NCBI GenBank assembly: GCA_934045075.1
Contig: OW203745.1
Location: 10,528,373-10,592,372 of the forward strand
Source of the DNA: Yponomeuta sedellus
Taxonomy: Eukaryota > Arthropoda > Insecta > Lepidoptera > Yponomeutidae
Direction of reading: 5' to 3'
Length of the DNA: 64,000 nucleotides
Shown here one piece after another: positions 39,001 to 51,000 of this stretch. Numbering within the stretch: the first letter of the stretch is position 1; the number at the start of each line of letters is the position of its first letter. The notes beneath the pieces are model-generated. The model did not search any database and had not been told where the DNA came from. It was given only the letters and a program-made list of their open reading frames with translations. The position numbers and the translations under genes are program-made.

Positions 39001-42000
39001 GCCGAGAGTGTGAGCGCATACTTGAGCCGCTTTAGTGTTGAGACCTTGGCCTATTTCTATGCCACCTGTGCAAATGTTTACGCTACCGTCTTCTATGTAA
39101 ATCGATACAATAGCATGAAAAATATTAATGTGCTCTATAGGAAATGTTATGACACTAATCTTAATGGCTTTCTTGAACCACCTATTCACTTTGTTAAAAT
39201 TTTGGATTTTTTCGCTTCGCTGATTGTAGTCGGACTTCATTTTAAGTGTTGTTGTAATTTCTGGTATATCGTCATCTTCTATTTTCATGTTGCTTAATCT
39301 TACTTTTGTTGGATCTTTCTTTACAGTAAAAGCAATGTGCTCCATGATATGTTCTATTGTAGTTACAGCTTCACATGTACCTGCCACAAGTGTGGATACC
39401 ATAAATATCATTTCTTACAAATAAAAGTATAAAATAATTCGTAAGTAACTTTTCTCTACTGTGCTTTAATCTATCGTGACTGACTGGTTGACTTAGAATG
39501 CACAAGTGCTGGGTTGTGGAATTTTCCAGCGAATTTTCTTCGAATAACGTAGAAGGTTTCAGAATGGCATTCAAATGCAGGGAAAGAATGGGGTGGTAAA
39601 GTTTTGCATAAAGAAATCATAATCTTCGGATACTCGTAAAGGTAAAGGTAAAAATAATATTTTTGCATATTATTTACGCATTCTTGTAAATACGTCAGAG
39701 TTAGGTTTAAATAAAATACTCGTACGCATCTTTATGTCGAATATTCAACCTGAAACATCTACAGTACCATTTTCATCAGTGTGTTAAGCTAGTGACTACC
39801 AAAAAAACCCAATCCACAGATAAACCTTGTCGGTTTCGGCGGATGGGGGGTGTAATGTTTTATGTATTTATCTTTTTGTCTTAAAATGCTTAAAAGTAAT
39901 TATTGCTTATTATCAATCATTGTTTTTATGAGATTTTTCTTTTTTTCGAAAAATAAACAAAATTACCCAATGAATATAAAAAAATCATAGTTAAAGAGAA
40001 TTACAACCAAGAGAAGAGAGAGTATTCTTACCGGGAGCTCTCATAAATGTGTTACTAGGCAGTTCAGTAATTGCAAAACTAGAGTCGACGGACCATGTGT
40101 CAGTTTTATAACCATTAGGAAATGCTCGAATTGCCATTCTATTCGTTAGATCATTAATAACGCATCCTTGATTCTGAATTATATTAGCATTCAAGTATTG
40201 GATTTTGCCATCCTTGTCAACGCCCACCTGAAATATTATAATTTTTTACTAATTTCATCTATTGGTGAAGATAATGCTTTAGATTAGGGCGTGAAACATT
40301 AAAAGGTAACCGTTTTCTTATTTACGTACACATGTGGATTTTATTCTAACAATATCTTTCATTAAGGTGCTTTGAAATAGTATTTTCTAAGGTTAACACG
40401 AGCAGTAGACATAATTAAAACTATTTTTATACGGATTTATGCTCGTTTATTAAATTTTTACAACTTTCCAACGTTTCGGCACTTTTTCAGGTGCCGTGGT
40501 GCCTGAAAAAGTGCCGAAACGTTGGAAAATTGTAAAAAATTAATAAACGAGCTAAAGTCCGCATAATAACAGTTTTAATTGTGCTTTGGAATGTTAACTA
40601 GCGCCATCACCATCATCATTATTAGGCTATATTAGTCCACGAAGCGCTCGTGGCCTAACCCGATTTGAATCAATCACTTTAGTTAAGCAACAATAGGCGC
40701 GGTCATATGCAGGATGGGTGACCGTCCCGTGACTATCGCTAGTGGTATTTTTCCGAACGCTTACGTGCTTCGCAAGGCACGCTAAGCCGTTGGTGCCAGC
40801 TGTCATGTAATGGCAGTCGTACACCCACGTCATAGGCCTTATGGGCGGCTTCATAACTTCTGACAGTAAGGCTCGCCACTGTCTTACAATCGTCCACCAA
40901 TCCGGACTTGGCCCCCGTGGAGGAGTATGGCCTAACCTTTCTGCGATGCAGGAAGAGACCCGTGCCCCAGCAGTGGGGATATACAAGGGTGGACATCGAT
41001 ATCGATATCGTTTTTTTTATTCAAAGTAGCACAGAAGTGATACTTTGTACATGGTGTCTATATCAAAGTCTAGACTTTTGGAAAAAAATACACAAAACCT
41101 AAAAAAATAATAATAAAAAATAATAATACCTAGATTAGAGTATGAATTAATATTCGCGGTGGGCACGCGTGGTTGTTAACCCCGTACTCTCTCTCTGAGA
41201 GAAGGCCTGTGCAGGGCTACACTAAAAAATCTATAGTCTAGAACTCATGCAGTGGTTTCAACAATATTATTGTCGAGCTACCAAAGGTCGTCACAACGTT
41301 GTATGTAACTTTGCCAAGATGAGATTTAAACTTGAGATTTATATGACAGCCCCGGTGGCGCAGCGGTTTGGCACGCTGACTGTAAAACCAAAGGTCTCGG
41401 GTTCGATCCCCGGCCGGGTCAAACTAGGAAACGAGCCTTTCTAGTTTGTCTCGGGTCTTGGTCTATGTATTTATTGCATTAAATCTATCGTCAAGTTAGC
41501 ACCTATAACACAAGTCATTTAGTTGTACTTAGTATAGGGCTAACGAGATCTGTGTAATATGTCTATGAATATTTATTTATTTGTATAAAAAAGCTTACCT
41601 TTACTGGCTTTTCCCCTTCATACTTTTTTTTTTTACAATAGTCTACGACCTATTCTTTTTACCAAAAATCGGTGAAATCGTTCCTGAGCAGTTCGATAAC
41701 AAACATTGTGACACGAGATTTTGTATATTAGATAATACTAAAATAGAATAATCTATAATAAACAAATAAACTTTTGTTCCTACCATTTACACTGGCAAAT
41801 ACATCCTTCATGGGGCATTGTATACGCTTGTATAATAATATCCCTGAAGTTATATTAAGCGTGCTAGAAACGCGATTCAAAAAATGTGTCACTTTGTGCC
41901 AAAAGGGCTCGTAAACACAATAGTTTATTTCATTACAAGTGCGGAAAGGCTGTCATTGCAAAGAGTTCCGACAAATGTCTACCCGAGCCGAGGCGCAGCC

Positions 42001-45000
42001 GAAGGCGAGGGTTGATAGTCGGAACAAGTTGCAATGACGGTTCCGCACGTGTACTGAACGACTATTTTTAATACAGTTGCGAAAAAATGAAGCAATTTAA
42101 TAAAGTAAAAAAATATTTGGAAAATGGCGCCAACCATAATAGTAGATTGTTAACCAAGGGCTGTATGACATCAATTGCATATGAGGTTTTGGCTAATTAG
42201 CCCGAATATGCAATTGATGATTACACCCGAGGTAAACACTCTACTTTACATATCGATTGTGAGGTAAGTTAAAAAACAAGAAAGCAGGTTGACTATTTTT
42301 GACTTGACATTTTTCAAAACTTTTGAGAAGGAACTCCAAAACACAAAAAAAAAAATACTTTCGCGCCTAGCTAGTCGACAGATTTTTTTACTCTTCTCGA
42401 TTTTATGGCATGCAAGCGCGTCAAAACGCGCTGGCCAGTTTGAATTTTAAATCGATTTCAATTAACATACGATGTGACTGCGAAACAAAGAGTTCGATAT
42501 TTAAAATAAAATCTTCATAAATTCTAATATAAATTGTCTCGATTCCGATTCGAGTAAATAATCGATACCAAGAGAAAAAAATATTAATTTTTAAAAAATA
42601 TTCTTCTTGCAGTATGAATATGACAGTTCTTTTTTCAAATTCCAAAACCTATTGTGCGTTCACGTTAACTTGACGCGTGAGAGAATTGGTAACACTGAGA
42701 TGTTTACTGTTACCATGTTAAATAAGAAATCATTCCCATTACTTGGGGAAAATAAAAGGATTGAGGGCTTGTTTAACCATCTTCCGATTAGGTCCAAAAG
42801 CTAATTCACATGTTATGTCCTTGTTACCAATTCTCTCACGCGTCAAGTTAATGTGAACGCACTGTATGCTGTAATGTTAACATTACATGGTATGTTTTGA
42901 AACCTATGCTGTAACGATATCCATACACCCCGGCATTCAGGGAAGTAAGTGAGTACTTACAGAGCAAGAGATAATGTAAAAGAATATAAGCAGAGAATTT
43001 TTTTTCTTCACCTATTCTGGTAGGCAAAGGGAACTATGCCCATACAGCTAAGTCTTCAGTAGAATTTTTTTATTGATGTGAAATGAAAATGAAATTTAAT
43101 GAGATGAAATGAAATCAAACCTAACCTAACTCATTCAATCAAATCATTAAATCTGATACTGAAACAAATTAGTAGCTTCTTTTTAGAAATATAAGTATTT
43201 GCATGAATCATAAAAAACTCCTATGAATTTTTTTAGTCCAAACTTCATGGTTGGTTTTTCTTTTTAATAGAAATTATTTTAACAGTTGGAAAAGAGAACG
43301 CACTAGTGCGGAAAAGGTAACAAAAAAGCACGAGTGTGTAATAGCCCACATCCCGCACGCTATACGTCCCTGCAATACGCCACTTTTTGAGCAACTGTAT
43401 TAAAAAGGATTATTTAGATGACAATGATGTCTAGAATTAAAGCCAGTACAATGCATGAGTTCTATGTTTTATAATAATAAACTCTGTTAATTAAGTTGAA
43501 AACACTAAGATTGGAGTTTTTTTGGCCATTTATTCTCCAAAACGATCTAGATTTTGAAATGGACACCTAGTTTGAGTTCTAACGTTCATTAAGCCGCAGT
43601 TTCTGCGCTCCTTTGAATAAAACCTTTTCATTTCATATTAATACAAGCCATTTCCTAAAGATAATTATACAATTATAATATGCGCCTTTTTATCGAAACA
43701 ATATTTTAAATATTTAGTTACCTACCTCATATTCAGTTTGACATGGCACTCTTTTCCCGACAACAGACATATTAGTCTGCATTGGCAGTACAAATCTACA
43801 TGGTACATTTAACTTGGTGGCCACAAGAGCGCAAGCTGTTGATCCTCTACAACTGGCACTGATTTTGCCTCCAAAAGCTCCACCGACTCGCCGTACCTTA
43901 ACGTGAATGCTGCAAAAGACAATTTATTTTAAGCTTTTATCTAACTTCATAAGTGCGCTAAGGAATTGTTAGCAGAACGTTTTTCACCTAAAAGTAAAGT
44001 CTTTAGCAATCACCCTTTTTTTTAATCGGACAAAATATCCTTGTCCTAAAATTTCACCGGTTTTGTGATTTATGGTTTCAATTCTTTTTTTTCTGATGGT
44101 ACAATAAAGTGTTATCTATCTTTATAATATTGTATTTATTGTTATAGAACTAGCACAGCATATTTACAATTAAAGTCAGATTATATTATTACTATTCAAT
44201 AACTCAACAAGGTTATATCAAATTCGAGAGTTACCTACCGGTATTTCACTAAACACGAAAAGCAAACAAAAACAAATGAACAATTATTAGCAAATTTAGA
44301 CTTGTTTTTAATTTTATTTTCTCAGGAGGTGAAATTGATACAAGTATATTATACATTTTAAAAGAAATAGATAAATAAAATTTTGAGTAGTTACTGCATT
44401 TAGACTTGCGTAGGTACTAACTTCGATTCCTTCATATTCAAAGCTTGAGCTATAGCTGCCTGAGTCAAACTCAGAAACTGACTTGAATCATATACTTCTA
44501 TGCCGGTTTCGACAGGAATTACGATAGAACTCACTGGTTCCATGTAGTAAAAGTACTGTGGACCAATTTCAAATACACCCTTTATGATATTTTTTATATC
44601 ACAGCCCTTACTCTTTGGATGTATTGACTGTTTACCAGGGACGATTCTTTTATTATCTGTCTTTGCTTGATTGATAGTAAGTATTGGATCTTCTTGGCTC
44701 ACGTTCTTATAAGTAACGTCGACCTCATTAGCCACTTTGGAAGCTAACGCTTCTGTATCTGCTACGACAATCGCGATTGGTTGACCGTAAAACTGTATAT
44801 TACTGGACGCTAATATTTCTATATCTGCCGTTGTCAGTGAATTTATTCCGACAGCTATAAAACTGTTCTTGCCTGGGATATCTTTAGCTGTGTAAAGAGC
44901 ATGGACGCCTGGAATTTTCTGGAAGATACATGATTTATTTATAAGTAAACCTTTTTCTCAGAGCCATGGCAAGTGGTACACACTGGTCTTTGATTAAAGA

Positions 45001-48000
45001 TAACGTTAATAAAGACACCAAAATGCCTGGGCTTAACATGGTCTCTGTCGAAATACAAAGATTACTAGCCGAGATCCATAGATATTTCACGTTTCACCGT
45101 TTTTCGTCAATAAAGGTAACGTATGTGTTTGATAAAATTTGTTGTTTTTATTCCTTAGTTTATCATTTTCTGTAGACACAATGAAGCATAACTTACTGCA
45201 TGAACTTACCAAAACTTCCGTGCCATCTATTTTATCAATATCACCTCTATGTATAGTTGATAAGACAAATGCACCAAATACTTGGCCTGGCAAAGGTGGT
45301 ATATCGTTTGCGTATGTAGCCTCTCCAGAACTTTGTGAAAGACCTTCGAGTTTTGTTACTGGTTCATTCAACGGATATAATGACGGGTCAGTTATGTAGT
45401 ATTGCAACCCAGTTGAAAGAGGTCTTTGGAAGACGCTGCCGCCTGATTTGTAGCGATCATTTATTTTTTCAGTTGGACAAATGCTGATTATGAACTGGAA
45501 TATTAATTTCATCATTGAAAAGTCGTACTGGCAATTTCTCACCTATCCGGCGGCGTATTGATTAACCTAAAAAGGCTTATCACAATTAATTGATAACTGG
45601 CAAACATTGGCATCTGCCTACTGATGAATGTTTATTAAATAATGCCGTTTAAAATTCATGAGTATGTACTTGACGATTTAATAATATATAAACTCAAATT
45701 AAAGTTGTTGATTAGAAAATTATTTGCAACTTTGCGACAAGCAATTTTTACATAAAATAACTGACAGGACGCAAAACCTGTTAACATTTTTTTTGTATCG
45801 TTTTTAAACAAAGCTTTGAAATTCTACTTTGTTTTTTAACCCCGACCGGTAGATGGCATTTGGGTGAAAAGGCCTATACTCAGCAGTAGGCAGCGGTGGG
45901 CTGATGATGATGATGATTCTATATTTAAAAACAAACCTTGTAAAAAAGTCCAATCGCCAACTTTTTAATGTATGTCGATGATGGTTTCAGCGGAAAATCT
46001 TGAGGTTTCACCTCGGAATCCAAAATTTCAATAGCGTTTTGTAATGTGGCATTATCGAATATATTTTTTCCTTTCAAGTAAGTCTCAGTCTGAGCAGCAT
46101 GATGAAACGTGGGTGAAATGTTCCCGTACACAATACTAGCACTTTCAATTATGTTAGTATGCTTATTGGTAGTGAATAAAAACGCCGCATTCACTATTGC
46201 TAAAGCACTCTGGTTCCTAGGCATAATCTGAAATTAGACGTTCCTAATAAGTTTATTTCAATACAGCGAAAAGAGAACCATAACACAGATACAACGTTTA
46301 TAACACAAATATAACGTTTTGTCAATTCAGACACAATCTAACATTATAGCTTTTTAAAATATTATCTTCTGCATTCATCGGTGGTAAAGATATATTCAGC
46401 AACAGCTTTCCTTTCATTTCATATTTTAAGAAGTCTATCAAGAAAAGAGTAGTATTTATTCCATTGGCATCACCTGAAATTTATTTTATTTTCATATACA
46501 TTATACATTATTAAAAGCACTCGTGGCCTACTCGAACCAAAGTGATTGGAATCAATCACTCAAGTTAAGCAACAACAGGCGCGGTCAGGTGCTGGATGGG
46601 TGACCGTCAAGTTACTACCGCTAGTGGCATTTTTCCGAGCGCTTCCGTGCTTCGCAAGGCACGCTAAGCCGTGGGTGCCGGCTGTCATGTAATGGCAGTC
46701 GTTAAGCCATGTCAGAGGCCTTATGGGCGGCTTGATAACTTCTGACAGTAAGGCCCGCCACTGTCTTAGAACCGTCCACCAACTCGCACTTGGCCCACGT
46801 GGTAGAGTATGACCTAACCTTCCTGCAATGCAGGAAGAGACCCGTGCCCTAGCAGTGGCGACATACAGGGTCGCAATCGCATACATTATACAATTCTTTA
46901 AACATTACCTAAATAGGAAATATTAAATTGCCCACAACAAATGCACATGTAACGATTCAAATTATTTATAGATAAATAACTCTTGAACACTAAGATTTAC
47001 ATATATAATAATATCTAAAACCTAGTTAATCGTATATAATCTTAATCGTATAGAATCGGCGGTCATGAGATTGCAACAAAACATCGCCTTTTGCTTTATA
47101 GCTCTTCCAAGTAATCTTAGGATGGACTGCACTGAAAAGAGATGGAATGGGTAAGTGTACGTAACACAGACCACATCAATTCTTCTTCTTCTTCTTTTCG
47201 TGTCAGCGATTTGACCAGTTTATATTTTTCCTGCCCTGCAATCGCAACAATAGTTGGCCACTGCCATCGCAGCAGCGTTGGCCTCTGTTGGTCAGCGCTG
47301 TCCATCAATTAATTTATTTACATGTAAGTAAAAATGTAATTTGTAGTGATAATAATAATATAAACCTAATATAATTAGCAAAGGGGAAGATAAAAAGTAG
47401 CCGGATGCAGCGTGCGTGCATGCAACGACTTATGAACGTTGATGAAGCGAAGGTGGTCTGTCAGGATCGTGGCAAGTGGCAGTCCCTGGTTTCTGCCTAC
47501 CCCTCTGGGTTACAGGCGTGAGGTCATGTATGTATGTAAATACCTATTTTTTAAGGAAATAAATGTAAAAATCCAATTCTTACGAACTGTTACAGCAGCT
47601 CCAACACATTGAAATAACAGAAATATATCTGATTGATATGATGGTATTCTTTGTTTCAATGTTAAATTTCCAGCCAATGATGCGATCTGAAAAATACAGG
47701 AAATAATTAAGTTGTAACGATGCAAACCTCTTTACACCATTTTTATTTCTTTCTCTATCTATCATTTTCAAATATTTAAATTATGTCACACATTTCGAAA
47801 TTTCCCTCATTTTCATCACTACTACTTTATCCTTCGACCAGATCTGACCATTTTACCTGCTTATCCGTTTTTATCCAGTTTTTCTGTTTTATTATAAAAT
47901 ATCTATCTACAAATAAAACAACACTTGAAGTCGTTTCAATTCTTATTATTTATAAAGGATATACAACATTACGAAGTGATCCGTAAATTAAATAACTGAT

Positions 48001-51000
48001 CATAATCATATCTGCAAAAAAAAATTTTGCTTGTCGATGGTAAGCCATTGTGGTGAAAGTATTTGCCAACTAGCATTAGGTTCTAGCTGATTGCTAGGAT
48101 ACGTCATTCTTATGAGGGTCTAGCTGATTGCTAGGATACGTCATTCTTATGAGGGTCTAGCTGATTGCTAGGGTACGTCATTCTTATGAGGGTCTAGCTG
48201 ATTGCTAGGATACGTCATTGTTATGAGGCTTTAGCTGATTGCTAGGGTACGTCATTCTTATGAGGGTCTAGCTGAGTGCTAGGGTACGTCATTCTAGTGA
48301 GTACTTCGTTCGGGCAGCCTCTGTTCATTCACATCCGTCAATTATTTTAAAAGAATAAATTAATAAGCCCCAACATGACGTCAGCGAATAGGCAATTTAA
48401 TTCTTGGGTCGGCAATATAAAAAATCTAAATGCAAAATATTTTTAAGGCAGTACTTCTATTAAATGAAGAATATTTTTTCAGAATTAACTATAAGATTAA
48501 GATTAAAGATTAATCGAAAACTTTCGTAAGCACTCCACATTATTGATTTGTAATCGGATCAACGTGATTAAGCTCTATAAATCAGAGCGGACTGTTATAA
48601 TCACCTTCCCTTAGAGACTGTATGCGTGGGAAAGTGCTGACGCGTCAGTAGGTGCATTCGACACGTGGAGCCTTTTTCCCATGGCATGACGCAAGACCAG
48701 TCACACAGTCGTACCATTTTGCAATTCAATATCCGGGCTCGTGAAAGACAGTCATCTCTACTGTTCCATTTCTATTATTCAATTTCCTTTATTTTCAATT
48801 TCGTAATAAACGTGTTTTAAGAAAAATATCTTTTTTAAAAAGACTCTCCTGACCCGCCCCGTAACAGTGGTGTCAGAAGTGGGATCTGCTGGTGGAAATC
48901 GCATTTCCCAGCATCTCAGACGCGAAAAACGTAAAAACGTGAAAACGCGATAAACCGGACCGCAGTGAAACTATGTGAAAAACTGTGTCAAACTCTTCAT
49001 GCTGTGAAATCTTTACGCTGTGAACTTTATCCTGTGAACTTTTGTGCCCTGTAATTGCGACAGTCAGCCTTCAACCCTGGAGCCTGTCGATACAGCCTGC
49101 CGTCCTCAAAGTCACTGCCGCCGCCGTGCTGCCGCTCATCGTGTTCTCCGAATCGTTGCGCCATCCGTAACTCTCCGTGTCCTGCTTCCAAGACGGGCCC
49201 GCTGCTGCTGCCCGTATAAGTACCTACCTACTTACCTGGTACTTACCTATGGTCGTCGCTGTCGCCGAGTCTCCGTGTCCATCACCGTCGTCTCCGTCGT
49301 CGTCGTCGTCGTCCTGCAACAAGAAACTTCAAACCGCAATGTCTACCACTCTCCAGCTCGCCGTGATCCTGTGAGTCTAACATTTAATTAACCGTTATTG
49401 TCACGAGTCCTTTCTATATCCATTCTATTTCCTTACATTGACTATTTTACCAACTCGAGTACATACCTACCTTATTTACTATTTCCAATTCTAAGCGTGC
49501 CGCCGCTCGTTCGTGTTATTATCTAATAGGTATTTCTCAAACAAAATGGCCAAGTCCGAACAATCGACTCAAATTTTATTAACAGAGCCGTATCCCATAC
49601 AAGTCCTCTGTAGCTTCATTTCCCCGTACAAAGGAGACAGGGAAACATTAACAGCATTCCTTACAAATTGTCAAAATGCCCTAGATCTGTCATCGCGAAG
49701 CCAGACAGACTTACTCCTAAAATTTATAATATCTAAACTCGAGGGCAAGGCCCAAATCGCTTGCTCAAACCGTGAATTCAGCAGTTTCGATGAACTCAAG
49801 GCTGTTTTACAACAAAACTTTGGTCAGAGGAAACATTACAACCATCTCCTGCTTGACCTTCAATCATGTAAGCAAATGCTGAATGAAACCGTAGCGCAAT
49901 TTGCTCTCCGAATCGAAACGTCCCTCACAGATTTACAGGCTGAAATTCATAATGCTAACTCCCTTAAAAAGGAGCTGCCAGGACGTCTTGCTATGACAGA
50001 AGATTTAGCCCTGTACACATTTTGTCTAGGTCTCAATTCACGCTTAAGTAACATCGTGCGTTGCCGAGAGCCGGAAACGCTCAACGATGCCGTGATAGTG
50101 GCCGTGGAGGAAGAAAAGATTCTAAATCTCTTAAATAAGTCAACATCAAGGCCGACCGACGCCCCTAAACAAAAATTCTGCAGACGCTGCAACAAGCCAG
50201 GCCACTTAGAGTCTGAATGTTTCAGGCGTGACTCTCGCGCCCTAGTTCCATATAAACCAAATCCTCGCCCTCAGCGAGATTATTCAGATAGGTCTCAAGG
50301 GCCCTTCAACCCAGCAGTTTGCAGATACTGCAAAAACGAGGGCCACGACATAAGTCAATGCAAAAAACGTCAATTCAATAACGCCCGGAGAAATTCGAAC
50401 AACAACCCTTATCAATTCCAGCATAACGTTACAGTCGAGTCACCTCCACTATCGACCTCTGGCGAAGAGGCTGACGAAGATAACTGTAATTTAAACTAAG
50501 CAACGGGGTATCGCATTCGTGTCGACGAGTACCCAGTAATTATGCAGGCACCCTATCGACTCCCTCTGAATCGGCGAAATCGCCCGAGTCCCAAATTCTA
50601 AATCCCTCTGTATCCAAGGCGAGAAAGCCTAAGCGAGTCAGGTTTAACTTGCCGACTCCTATTTCTAAATCTAAACGACAGATAGGTCGTCAGAATAAAC
50701 AACACCCCAATGACTCAGCGAGTCCTTCTATTTCAAGGGTTGAAAACTCATCGTTACCTTCTATTTCGGCCACTAAGCCCAGTAACGTCAAAATAAACTC
50801 TGCTTCCAAATCAAGTCCTCAAAATCCTCCCTCGGGAGCCTCTGTTTCTTTGAGCCAAAAACCCAAACAAATCTCTGAACCCAAAAAGACTTCTAAACCG
50901 AAAGAAAATTCCAAGCCTAAGCCCAATTCTAAGTCTAATTCCATATCAATTCATGAGATTAATACAACCTATAAAAAGGTGTCTCTGCCACACGTTTGTC

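Noticed and set aside
39010..39297. Plus-strand ORF of 95 codons
   Set aside because: Antisense to aldehyde oxidase exon 11, which carries strong family motifs.
48082..48303. CRISPR-like array
   Set aside because: Units are contiguous 37-bp repeats with no unique spacers, in a eukaryotic intron.
49044..49391. 115-codon ORF in the errantivirus leader
   Set aside because: Pro/Arg/Val-rich low-complexity frame in the untranslated leader; no retroviral protein matches; the short ATG frame at 49339 is better supported.
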